A stretch of DNA of 64,000 nt, taken from assembly GCA_947034895.1 (NCBI GenBank), contig OX344765.1, positions 20,961,001-21,025,000 of the forward strand, given 5' to 3'. Each line of letters opens with the position of its first letter. Position 1 is the stretch's first letter. A program made the translations under genes and the position numbers. The notes beneath the pieces were generated by a model. That model had not been told where the DNA came from, did not search any database, and saw only the letters and a program-made list of their open reading frames with translations. This document shows, piece after piece, positions 34,983 to 46,643 of the stretch. The DNA comes from Rhytidiadelphus loreus. Taxonomy: Eukaryota; Streptophyta; Bryopsida; Hypnales; Hylocomiaceae.

Positions 34983-35902
34983 CCCCTAAAGGACCGGACT
35001 GTCTTTTTTGGCTGTATAATTTTTTTGGGCAGGTACCTACGAGCGGAGATTTTCATATTTGGGGCTGAAATTTTAATAGAATGTTGGGGCGAGGAAGATC
35101 TTTCATATGCACCAAATTTCATGACATTTGGAAATACGAGTCAAAAGTTATAGCCTAATATGTTACTTTTTTTCCCAACCGGGCAGTTCGGGCAGATCAG
35201 AAAAAATCACTTTTTTCAGAAACAAAAATTTGGAATTGATTTTCTAGAGTTTTATATACACAAAAAGTTTTGAATCATTCCATTTTGATCAATGAGTCAA
35301 AAGTTATGAGGATTTTCTGTTTGCAGGCAGTTTTGGATTTCCTACTCTAAAATAAACTTTGAAATCCTTTATCTTACCCAATTTTCAATATTTTTGGACA
35401 AAAATAAAATTGTAGGATGTAGATACATTATTACAACATTTAGACCATAGGGATTGGAAATTTTTAACTCCATATTTAAATTGTAAATAATTTAGTATTT
35501 TTAATCATTCTCTACTACTACCTACTTACTATTTTTTTCCTATATGTTGTACTATTCCAAATGATCTGAAATTTTTCAAGCATGTGGCCAACTTGTCTAG
35601 GAAAACAAATCCAAAGAAGCACCGCCATTTAGGTCATTTTTTCATAGAAATGTGAGCTTGTGAAGTGCAGCTGCTCTGCTTTTTGCAAGGTCAAAAAAAT
35701 GATTTTAGTTGATTTGAATGCTTATATCTTGCAATCCACCTGGTGGAAATGTCTGAAATTTTTACCACATGTTTTTGATACTATATTATACAAGATCCTA
35801 CGGTTAGATATGTCAAAAAAAAATTCAAACTTTTGGCACTTGTACTAAAAACGGCAGTTTTGGAGAGTTTTTGGTGAAAGTATAGTGACAGTCCTTTAAG
35901 GG
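34983..35902. mobile_element. TTAA-type TIR element (920 bp)
   Basis: Left: TTAA (34979-34982) then CCCCTAAAGGACCGGACTGTC-like end. Right end in reverse: CCCTTAAAGGACTGTCAC, followed by TAAA in place of TTAA. Interior shares ordered segments with the elements at 58475 and, reversed, 2720 (for example TTGTACTARAAAYGGC and GGTGAAA near the right end). Non-coding, with scattered short frames only. Confidence 0.75.
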
Positions 35903-37430
35903 TAAATAAAAAATGACAGTAAAATTTATTCTAAATCACTATCAACAATTAGAAAACATTTTATTCATTTTAATGAACAAATAAATGATGTACAAAATTT
36001 GTATGTTTTATGTATTTCAAAGATTATTATTTTTTAAACTTTCTAGCCCATTAACTCTTACACTTGTATTGCAAAAAACAATCAAATCTTTATTACAATG
36101 TAATTTTACCTTATAAATAAATGAGTCATTGAATGTTTGTAATCAATATCTAAATTTAATTAAGAAAAAAAAATCCTAGCATATTTTGTACCTAACAATA
36201 CATGTAGGAATTTTATTATAATTGTTTTAGAAAAAAAATTCTTTCACTACAATAAACTTTTTTACCTAATATTGGTCTATCTGTTGCATCTAGTGAAGAA
36301 TACCATCCTAAAAATATCTTTGAATATAAAAATAGTGAAAGAACTTAATTTTTCAACATTTTGGTTGATCATCCTTGATATGAAAAAATATAAAGTAATT
36401 GCTCTTATCATAAAATACCAAAATTATAGAATATACGGCCTAAAAGTCATGATTTTACTACTAATATTCAAAACATTTTTTTGCAAAGTGACATAAAATT
36501 TTACAATAACACATGGTTGAATTTTTTTCACTAATTTTTTAGTAACAACTTACAATCAACTAATGTGAATAGTTGAAATCATCTTTATCAATTTTCTCGC
36601 TATTTACTTCTGTCTAAATATTTTTGTTTAATTTGCCCTATATCTACTATCAATAAAATATTTACCTAGGACAGGGCCTCACGGTCACACCGTTCTTGTT
36701 TTATGAAGCATGAGCTCCTTGCCGTATCTGACCCAAGCATGAGCCTTGGGTAAGTTAGAAGCTAGAAACCACATGCCACATCTGCCACACACAAAACCCT
36801 AATTAAGGCTTCAAGCGGGGTAGTAAATTCATCTAAAAACAAGCTGGACTGATGGGTAATACCTTAACCCTGGAAGGATGAGGCCTACAACCATGTAATC
36901 GATGTCAATTTTTATGCTTGATTTTTACTATTTTGCAACTAAGTTTGAGTGAAAATTATTATATTTTATTTTGCAAAGATGAAATCTCATGTCTTGTATA
37001 AGTTATAAACTTTTTAGATTTATTGGTGGTGATTTCAAATTATCATTATTTCTTTGAGAAAATGTGAAGAAAATTCATATCTAACTCAAAATTAGCCTAA
37101 AACATCTGAAAGTTTTTCCCTAGGTGTATATTATAGTGAAGAATATTATCGGTATGCAAAATTTATGTTTCATACTATAAATAGAAAAATCAATAGACCA
37201 TGGTAATAGGCCAAGTATTCAAATTGCAATAAAATGTTCAATTTCATGAATATTTGGAAGTTTCAAATTGGAGTAGAAACTAAACTCAATAAGCTTCATT
37301 TCATTAGTTGGGATCAAATTCCAAAGGGTCATTTACATATCTCAAATTCAATCAAGAGCAAGGAGGTAAGAGTTGCCAAAATACACTTAAAGGGTGTCTT
37401 TTATAATCCATGGCACAGTGGCACACATTT
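35903..37430. other. Intergenic, one isolated TTAACCCTGGAAGGA element end
   Basis: 36864-36880 reads TTAACCCTGGAAGGATG, the left end of a TTAA-type element whose other end I cannot find. 36661-36830 is a short GC-richer patch. No gene recognised. Confidence 0.4.
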
Positions 37431-37717
37431 CATTAGGTGAGATTTGGGGGTCCAAGAGACTGCAAGTTATCATGCAATGGGAAGAAGTGAACTTGATTGT
37501 TGCGGTGATACTATAGCAATCCTACGTGGCCAAGAGGCTGTCACCTAATTTCTCAAGAAAAATCACCTTTTGGGCATTTTAAGCATTTTTTTTTTTAAAT
37601 TTTAAACTTTTTTGAAAAAAATAAATTTTGATAGCCGCCCATTCCTTCACTGTGGGGGGAACAGTGAAGGGAACAAGCCTGAAACAATCTTCTATTGACC
37701 TCAAATTCCCCCTAATG
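37431..37717. mobile_element. MITE, CATTAG family, copy 2 (287 bp)
   Basis: Left end CATTAGGTGAGATTTGGGGG; reverse of right end CATTAGGGGGAATTTGAGG. Shares CTACGTGGCCAAGAGGCTGT and the CCTTCACTGTGGGGGGAACA arm with copy 3 in the opposite orientation. Confidence 0.75.
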
Positions 37718-37909
37718 TCCTCAATCATTTTTAGCAAGTTCTTAGACAATCCCATAAAGTCGTTAGTTCATTAGCATATTATGACAAGGATAATATTTTC
37801 TACTAACTAAAAAAAACTAGATAAAAACTCGATCTAATGCATCTTCCAACACGCTTGTTTTATAAACCCAACTTCTCAAGTCCCTCGGGCATTCTAGAAG
37901 TAAACTTAT

Positions 37910-38634
37910 GGGTGATTGCAAGAAAGACCAAATGATTTTGGTAGTGTTCTACCAAAACTGTGATTTTTTGTGCTCAGTACTATGAGTACTACAGTACTAC
38001 AAAACGGAGCAATCTCAACCGTTGATATGAAAAATCAACAGCCAATACTATTTTTGAGTACTTAATAATACGGAAACAGTACTATTTGAAAAAAATCATA
38101 GTTTGTCACAAAAAGTAGATAAAATTAAATACAAATTAATAATAATTAAAAAATCATGAATAAAAAGAAACTAAAAATTAGCCATTTGTAAAGATTTGAT
38201 AGTGATTACATTTCACCAAAAACTAGAAGTTGAAACCATCATGAATGTTTGGAGCGCTATGCATAAGGGACCCCTATTCGCATGCATGTTGAGGACAAAG
38301 AATTGTGTTTTTTTAATGCCTTTTAGTGGGCACATGCTCATTTAGTGTGGGAATAGCCTACAAAAAATTCAAGTGAACATCATAATTTTTGGATGCTCCA
38401 CAGTACTAAAAAACCCTAAACCGCAAAGTGTGACAAATTAGCTAAATTCACATTTAATTATAAAATTATTTTTCAAGATTTATGAAAAATAATGAATCTC
38501 ATGATTTCTCAGTTAGCCATCTTCAATAAAAAAATTCAAGTCCATCAGCTTCATTTTCCGAAAGTTATGATTGATGGCAACTCAATCACTTCAATTATGA
38601 CGCCAAATAGGACCGGTCTTTCTTGCAATCACCC
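37910..38634. mobile_element. TIR element, GCAAGAAA family, copy B (725 bp)
   Basis: Left end GGGTGATTGCAAGAAAGACC is exactly inverted at 38615-38634. Same length as copy A and about 90% similar. TTAT/TTATA flank the two ends, not a clean duplication. Confidence 0.85.
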
Positions 38635-38880
38635 TTATACACCCCATTCATATTGTACACATTGCATACATTTGTGACACCATCTTTTTGCAATTGGAGA
38701 CAAGTGACCCAAGCCATAATGCCAAGTCCGGTTTTCAAGGCAAATTTGTCACCATTCCATATGACTCATGATGCAAAGTTAACCCTCTTTCTATACCCTT
38801 AGATTTGTGAAAAGTACATAAACCAACATTTGTGATCAACTATTAGACTCTTGGCTCTCAAGCATTATCTAGTCCATTAA

Positions 38881-39287
38881 GGTAGGAGGCTCTGAAACGG
38901 AGTGGGCATTAAGAATGGACCTGTAAATGGTTGTGAGATGGACAAATGATAGTTCATAAATTGACCTCCATAGTCATTGAATGAATCAAGGAAAAAAGCA
39001 TTATTAATTGAAAGAGCCAATCATTCTCTTTGCTTTCCCATTTTTCTTTAGAAGTTGCAAGTGAACAGTTTATGGAAGACCTAGAGATAGAAATAGAGAC
39101 CTATGACACAACTCCTTTGAAAATCCGTAAGTAATTCAAAAATGATTCAAAAATTATGAAACCACTTGTGTTAGATTCCTCTTCTCTTTTTCTTTGTCTG
39201 AAAAATGAGCTAAAACAATTTCCATTTAATTAAATACATGGAAAAGGCGGATCAGCCTTTAGATAAGCCATTTCAGAGCCTCCTACC
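38881..39287. mobile_element. TTAA-flanked TIR element, GGTAGGAGG family (407 bp)
   Basis: TTAA at 38877-38880 and 39288-39291; 17-bp perfect inverted ends GGTAGGAGGCTCTGAAA. Non-coding. The ends differ from the CCCY type but use the same flanking tetramer, which might also be part of the TIR. Confidence 0.75.
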
Positions 39288-39291
39288 TTAA

Positions 39292-40023
39292 AGCTTAATT
39301 GTAGCGGGGAAATGGAAGGTTTGCAGTCACACAGGCAGTGCGGCGGAGACATGGAGCTTGTGAGACTTAACTTAGGTGAGAAGCATTTGTGCCAATTGGG
39401 ACAAACCGACAAACATGAAGATACTGCTGACTGTCATGAAGACATGAACATGATGGAGGGACTGAGCAAAGACAGTTTTTAGGGTTTGCTCTGGAAGGGA
39501 CAAAAGCCTCCACGGCGTAAAAGTGGCCCTGCGAGCTCAGTGCCATAATGAATTATCTTAAGACAAAAAGAGTTGGCACTTGGCAGGTTTAAGTTTTAAT
39601 TAGTCATTCAGAAGGTCCAGTATGACAAGCAGAAGGTCATATAAGTTAAGACAGAGGACAAGACTTTCCTCACCCTGGCATTATGTCATAAATGACATGG
39701 GCAGCTCCTGCCATATAAAACAACTGATGGAGTGATGGGTGGAAAATTGGGAATCAATCACGGAGCTGGCGTTTTGAACTTCACTGGTAAGAGCATCGCC
39801 ACCAGTTGCACCCCAAATGAGCACTGTACCCAAAAGTGGCGAGGGCTTTGGAGTCCCGTGAGATGTGGTTGTGCCGTGATCACATAGTGATCCCCACCAA
39901 CAACCCTCTAAAATTGGATTGAGTATAAGTTTTTAAGTGCCACCAAGGCACCGGACATTGTGGCTTATTCTTGGAGCTAAAAATTTTAAGATTGAGTTTT
40001 TTGTTGAACATTGCAATGGATCT
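39292..40023. other. Intergenic, nothing recognised
   Basis: Composition is less AT-rich than the surroundings. No domain-like frame found. Confidence 0.5.
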
Positions 40024-40580
40024 ATGGATTAAAAATAAAACTTTTTATCTTGTACCCCACATGAACACATGGTAATGAATTAAAAATAAAACTTTTTATC
40101 TTGTACCCCACATGAACACATAGTAATGGATTAAAAATAAAACTTTTTATTTTGTATCCCACATGAACACATAGTAATGGATTAAAAATAAAACTTTTTA
40201 TCTTTTACTCTATATGAACATATACTAATGGATTAAAAATAGAAGGTTTATCTTTTACATTAAAGGTATGTATAACACATACATGTACTTGTTAATATTT
40301 GTAGAACTTATAATTTTAAGTTTGAACACATACTAATGGATTAAAAATAAAACTTTTTATTTTTGTATTCCACATGAACACATAGTAATGGATTAAATAT
40401 AAAACTTTTTATTTTGTATCCCACATGAATACATAGTAATGGATTCAAAATAAAACTTTTTATCTTGTACTCTATATGAACATATACTAATGGATTAAAA
40501 ATAGAAGGTTTATCTCTTACATTACCTAACATATACATATACTTGTTAATATTTATAGAACTTATAATTTTAAGTTTGAA
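40024..40580. repeat. 51-bp minisatellite arranged as a higher-order repeat
   Basis: Unit GGATTAAAAATAAAACTTTT with a CCCACATGAACACATAGTAAT tail, 51 bp. Four to five units at 40024-40230 and three to four at 40330-40500, each set ending in the same variant unit plus a shared tail (TACTTGTTAATATTT to TTTTAAGTTTGAA). So a block of several units was itself duplicated. Because 51 is a multiple of 3, the minus strand shows a 17-residue repeat, which is not evidence of a protein. Confidence 0.85.
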
Positions 40581-42081
40581 TGGAATCTTATATAATGTTA
40601 TGTTTTTATATAAAAAGTCTTTTATTATTTTTCTTGTCCCTCAAGAGTGTGATGTGTGCATTGAAAAGTTTTGGTTTCAAAGCGTCCACACATTCTTGAG
40701 AGTACACGTGGAAAAAAGTTTTGTTTGCATTGTAGTGCTTTATGATGTGTCTCCAAAAATTCCCACTCTTCTGTCCAGTCCCTTGCTTCGGATCCTATGA
40801 AATGTGTAAAAAAGAAAAACAAAGTTGCTTCTCCTCTGTCTCATAAAAGTTCTTCCCTTTCTTTGCACGCCCCTGCCCCCCTCCCCCCTCCATTGCTTCC
40901 ACGTTGACATCCATTGAGGGAATAGTCTATGTTGACTGAGAATCTAAATTACCGTGAGTTGTAATACTACCCTCTACAAAGGCCCTCCCTTGCCGTGGAA
41001 TTGTGAATGTGACGTGATGGACGCCAAAATTTATACCGTAATGTGTTGTTGGTGTGGAGCCGTTTCCCGTTAAAAAGGCACGCCAAAGATGGAGTACCGT
41101 TGCCGAGAACGTTAAATAGTACTGGTGGCGATGCTCTAAAACAGCCCATTGTGATCAGAATTAGGAGTTTGCTCTCATGCCATTGCTGAATTAAAAAAAA
41201 ATCCACACACAAAGACAAGTGTAAGAAAGAGCAAGAGCAACTGAAATGATCTATTTATTGAAAAAATATGAATTTGCTATGAATTTTTGAAGTGTTCTAC
41301 TCATCATGGTCCCAAAGAGTTCCTAGACTACCCAAGAACCAACTAAAACTATATCCGTAATGCTCATTTTACTCACCTAAAGTAGTCACAATATTCTCTA
41401 GTGTGGAAGACCTAGAAAAGTCACTTTCTATAGTAAATTTACATTGAAAAGATGGAAGTTTCTAATGAGGACACTAATCACTCCTGTTATTGTCAGGTCA
41501 GACATTGATTGTGGTCCAAATCTCATTTATTGAAAAATGTTGTAATGGAGTCATTCCCTAGGTGTCTACTATGGGGTCTTTTGATTGCGCTGGGTTGTTC
41601 TACTTTAACCCCTGAAAGTCTAGACGAGAGAAGCAAATGTAGATATTAATTTTTTAAATATTATTTGATGTGGCAATCACTTTGCCACTTTAGACTATTG
41701 TTGTGGTTGAGTTCCCATAATACATGAACTTGGGGGAACTTGAGGTCCTATAGAGAAGCTAAATCTCATCTAATGATCTAAATGTGATAATTTTGCAAAT
41801 AGGTGACAATTAGGTGTTGTTACCTTATTTATTGTAAGTTTATAGCTATAGTCTATTGTGGTACCTAAGTCAAACATTAAATTGGAATCATAGACAAGGA
41901 TTTAAAAATATATATTTATTCATTCTTGTTTTGGAGATGATAATTCATAAAAGATAACTAATATGTCACATTCCTTCCAATCTAAAGGATTATGGTTTTG
42001 CAAATAGGTCACAATTAGGCATTGTTACCTTAACTCATCCTACAATTCTCACATATGGTTTGTGTCTTCAAATGGTCGAGC
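40581..42081. other. Intergenic with one TTAA-type element end and a CATTAG-family arm
   Basis: 41605-41625 reads TTAACCCCTGAAAGTCTAG, a left end without a visible partner. 41640-41775 resembles the right part of the CATTAG MITE family, ending ATCTCATCTAATG. No gene. Confidence 0.4.
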
Positions 42082-42790
42082 AAATGATTGCAAGAATGAC
42101 CTATTGCTTTTGTTCCACTTTGGCAATTTTTAGCCTTTCTGGAGGGAGCATAATAAAATTTAAAAAATATTTTTTTAAATATTAAAAATAAAGCCAATAT
42201 ATACATCTATAAAAAAAAAAGGATACCATAAGAAAGAAAAGCATAGAAAAATTCTCTAAGTAGGAGAACTAAAAAAGTGAGAAATCACAAGAAAATAGAC
42301 ACTTTAACATTATAATTTGAAAAAAATTTACAAAAAAACAAAAAATTGGCCACTTGGAAACACTTCATAGTGAAGAGATTTCACCAAAAGGATGAGCTTG
42401 AAACCATCTTCAATGTTCAAAAGTGCTCATATAATAAAGCCCAATTTTGTATAAACGTGGAGGATATAAAATAACATATTAAATTTAGATGCCCCTTGGT
42501 AGAAATATGCCCTCTTATTGTGGGAACATATTGTAGAAATTTCAGCTCTAAATCATTAATTTTGGGTACCATATAGTATTAAAACCCTTAAACTTCAAGA
42601 CATGAAAAATTAGCAAATTTGACTTTTAAATATAAATTCTAAAAAATATGGGATATGATTAAACTCAAAATAGCTATTTCTAGTAAAAATTTCAAGTTCA
42701 TGCAAGTCATTCTCCAAAAATTATTGCAAAGGAAAGCTCCATCACTCTCTGTGAGACATAAAATAGTACCAGTGTTTTTTGCAATGACCC
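42082..42790. mobile_element. TIR element, GCAAGAAA family, degenerate copy C (about 709 bp)
   Basis: Left AATGATTGCAAGAATGACC and right TTTTTTGCAATGACCCC are inverted. The middle (ATTTCACCAAAA, CTTGAAACCATC, CAATGTT) lines up with copies A and B but is much diverged. Confidence 0.6.
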
Positions 42791-44704
42791 CTTTATTTAA
42801 ATTTTTATTATGACTTAAGGTGCAAATTAAACACTTGTATAGGTGTTTGGGGAGTTATTAGGTAACACATACACAAAAGATGAAAACAAAAATCATTAAA
42901 TTCTTTCATTTGTGTCAAATTTTTTATTAAAAAATGAAAAAAAAAACTATAAAAATAAATAAATTGTAGCACCTCAAATTCTACATGAAGGTCAAATTTA
43001 GCATAAATTATATAGTTTTTATCAAATAAATGTCATATCATTTTTGTGATTGGTTTGGGGTGACATGCACTTTTTTAATTTCTTTTTAGGAATTCAATTT
43101 TAGCAAGGGAGTGCCAAAATTAATCCTCACATGTAAAAGTGGTAACGAGAGCATACAATTCTAGCTAGCATATTGTCTTAAAAAAGAGTCTTCATAACTA
43201 AAAACCACATTAATCTCTAAAATTTCTAAATTGAAAACCTAAATGTGCCTAGGCAAAATTGGTTGTAATTTTTCAAAGATCCATTTTAAAAATCTGATTT
43301 AAACTAAAAAGAAGATGAAGGCCAATAAGTTTTGATTTATTCCACAAATTCAATGAATTGCAATGATAGCAAGCTCCATGTGATAAATTCACACTATACA
43401 ATATTGTGTGTTTTTCATTCATATTTTCTTCTTCAGTTACAATAGATTTTCGATCCAAAGCTAGAAAATATCATTTCTCATTCTAATCTTTCATTTTTGT
43501 TAGAAATTTTAGATTATTCTAATATATTTTATAATTTTCACAAGTTTATTAATATGTTACACCTTAAAGATCACAAATAATAAAAAATTTTACCAATAAT
43601 TCTAAAAATGAACATCTATTAAAAAATTAATGTCTTCAACATATTAAAAACACCAAAATTTTATCAATCAATTGTATTAAGGTCAAATTTAGTTTGGTAG
43701 TAGTAATTTGACTTTAATCTCATCACTAAGGGTATTTGGGATAAAAAAACTACAACAATTATTTATCAAGGGATAGTGAGAAATTGTGGCTTTCTGAGAA
43801 AACTATACATGAAAATTTGATGGTGTACACATGTCATTTAACAATTGGTGGCTAAACCCCCCACCCTATATTTATATTTTTCTGAAATTTGTTTGGTATG
43901 CAAATGATATGGGATATTTGAATATGGTTTGCCTTATGTATTTTTTGTATATATCTATGTAATTCATATTTGTATTCTTTATATATTCCACATACCATAT
44001 GTATTCCATATATGTTCTATATGTATTTCACATACCATATGTATTCTATGTGTATTCCATATATATTCTATATGTATTTCATATTCTATATTGTATTCTA
44101 TATTCCAAAGCGTTGGTGGTCTAGATCATCTCTCATGATGGCGATCAACAATGATAATTTACTTTTTTAATTGGAAATCAATAAGACTAGAGAGGGAGGG
44201 GGAGGTAATTGAGATCAATGGCTTTGGATTTTTTTTCAAAGGGGAGGGGATTGCAAGAACAAGACTGCATCATTTGAGGGGATAGTTTTGACTTGTGCAA
44301 CTTTAAGAGTATAATTGATTATTGTAGTGCCAAAAATACTTTTAGAATCCAAGAAATACAAATGAAGTGGTTTGCTATAAAGGATCATTGAGTTTAGAGG
44401 GGCCTCTATATTTATTGATTTGTGCTACTTACATATCAAAAACAAATCAACAGGTCACTTGAAATTTTTATTTTGCAAACCTACAATATTTTGTAACACC
44501 TTTGGTTTGTAGTACAAATTTGAAATGAAATCAATTGTTTGTATATGAGAACAAAGACTAAGGATTTAACTTTTATTTGGAATTGGGCTCTTTGGACACC
44601 CTAAAATTTGAGAAGGTGACATTTTTGAAACCCTCAAAATTTATATAGTAGCTTTAGAAGGTGAATCTCAAGTACGTTAGAATTTGAGGTGGAAATGACA
44701 AGGT
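42791..44704. other. Intergenic with a TATGTATTC-type simple repeat
   Basis: 43925-44105 is a loose repeat of CATATGTATTCYATAT words that produces Ile/Tyr/Cys-rich frames. No gene. Confidence 0.55.
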
Positions 44705-46185
44705 TGCTATTTTGTAAGCATGTGAGCAAAATAATATTTTAGAGATCCATTTTAAAATTTTGGTCAAATTTTATCATTTTTGGTACCTATTATTATAAAC
44801 CTATTTATGTGGACCTATTACCGTGGTCCTTTGAACAACCTTGATGTGCTACTTATTGGACTTTGCTAGATTTTAAGAAAGAAAAAATTGGTAATTAGTC
44901 AAAATTCATTTGCAATCGATTAAGGATGTTCCATTGAGATTTTGATTTTTATAACCACTCCCTTCTTATTGTTGAGTACCTCTTAGCGCCGAGGGGACCC
45001 CCCTAAAGACTGAAAAATATGATTTTTTTTTTCTCCCCCTTCTTCTATGGTTAGGAGGATCTCTTGGCACTGAGAGGTAACCAACAACAAGAGGAGGGTG
45101 ATTATAATCTCAATGGAACAACCTCAGTCAATTTCAAACAAATCGTAATTAATAAACATTTTTTTCTACTTAAAATCTAATGAAGTCTAATAAGTAGCAC
45201 ATCAAGATGACAAGTTCTTGATCCTCCTCTCGACGCCAAGAGGTACCAAGCAATAAGAAGGAAGTGATTAACCAAATGACCATTTGATCAAAGATGGAAG
45301 AGTTGGATCTTTGGAAGGTCCCACAAGAGAACAATGGTCAACTAATCAATAATTTGGTGTACTAAGCTCACTCTTTACAAAAATAATCCCTATCAACCAA
45401 ATATTTTTTTTCAAAATCTTAACAAGTCCAATTATCAGCACATCAAGACAAAAATATAGGTACCCTCCGTTGGTTTCAGGAAGACTGAAGCTACTACAAA
45501 ATAATGTTCAACAAAAATGAAATTTGGTGTGGCCAAGCTCTTTCCACATATATTGAATTCCTATTATTAATTTTATAAAAATAAATCTAAACAAGTCCGT
45601 CGACTTGCAAATCTAGAAAGAAGTGTTGGTACCTTCCCATTGACCATGAGAAGATCTATGATGCTACAAGATAATGATCAACCAAAATAAAATTTATTAT
45701 GACAAAGATCATTAGATATTAAAAAATTCTTCTAAAATCTAAACAAGTCCAACGACGGTGCATTAAGAGAATATTATTGGTACCCTCCCATCCGAGCTCC
45801 CATCAGCTCCGAGAAGATCTACATTGCTATAGGACAATGATCAATCAATATTCTATACAAACTTATTTCCATCTCCATCCATCTTTCATATCAATTAAGT
45901 TCATCATTTTCATAATGTATACTTCATTATTTTTTAAACAACACTGAAAATTATAATTTTCATCTAAAATCTACATAACTGCAGTAATAGGTCCACGGTA
46001 ACAGGTCCATAGTAATAGGTGCAAAAATTTACTAATAATAGTAAAATTTGACTAAAATTTCTAGATGGAATCCATTTTAGGGATATTATTAAGTTTTCTA
46101 GTGCTTCTTCAAATTTTCGAGCTCAATGCTCACATAATCCCTACTACTGCTTATAGGCTCATACTCACATACTCACAAAATAGCA
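44705..46185. mobile_element. Foldback-like TIR element with repeat-filled interior, copy 1 (1481 bp)
   Basis: Left TGCTATTTTGTAAGCATGTG is mirrored on the right (reverse reads TGCTATTTTGTGAGTATGTG). Subterminal segments are also inverted: GGTCCACAT/GACCTATTACCGTGG near 44800 against 45985-46040. Inside, 44843-44993 pairs with 45061-45203. A unit of about 160 bp (AAAATCTAAACAAGTCCAA to GGTACCCTCCC) recurs at 45412, 45573 and 45733. No coding capacity. Confidence 0.7.
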
Positions 46186-46374
46186 ACATTGGAGGAAATT
46201 ACATTGCAAATTGATTTCAAGTATTTGTAAAGTGTATAGATTTTGAAATAGAGTAAATTGACTATAATAATATTTTAAATTTTCCTTAACTTCATGTTTT
46301 TTTATATGACCTCAAATTTAGGCTTGATGTATAACCAAAGGATTAGAAATCTTTGAGATACTTCCAAGTTTTTA
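46186..46374. other. Short spacer, nothing recognised
   Basis: AT-rich DNA between two TIR elements. Confidence 0.5.
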
Positions 46375-46643
46375 ATTGGTGAGATTTGGGGCCTCCGGAA
46401 GACCGTTTCAAGTATGTTCCCTTCACTGTTTTCCCGCAGTGAAGGAACGGCCGGCTATTAGAATTTTTTTTTTAAATTCTAAAATGCAAAAAAAAATTAA
46501 AAAGAAAAAAAAATTGAAAAATGAAGTGACAACCTCTTGGCCACATAGGACTGTTGCGATGTCATTGTAGCAGTAGTCAAGTTTGTTGGTTATCACTACA
46601 TGATAACTTGCAGTCTTCTGGACACCCCAAATCTCATCTAATG
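46375..46643. mobile_element. MITE, CATTAG family, copy 3 (269 bp)
   Basis: Left ATTGGTGAGATTTGGGG; reverse of right end CATTAGATGAGATTTGGGG. Opposite orientation to copy 2, sharing the CCTTCACTGTTTTCCC and CCTCTTGGCCACATAGGAC arms. Confidence 0.75.

Noticed and set aside
40341..40538. Minus ORF with a 17-residue protein repeat
   Set aside because: The repeat follows from the 51-bp minisatellite being a multiple of three.
40024..40580. Regularly spaced repeats as a possible CRISPR array
   Set aside because: Units are contiguous without unique spacers, and the genome is eukaryotic.
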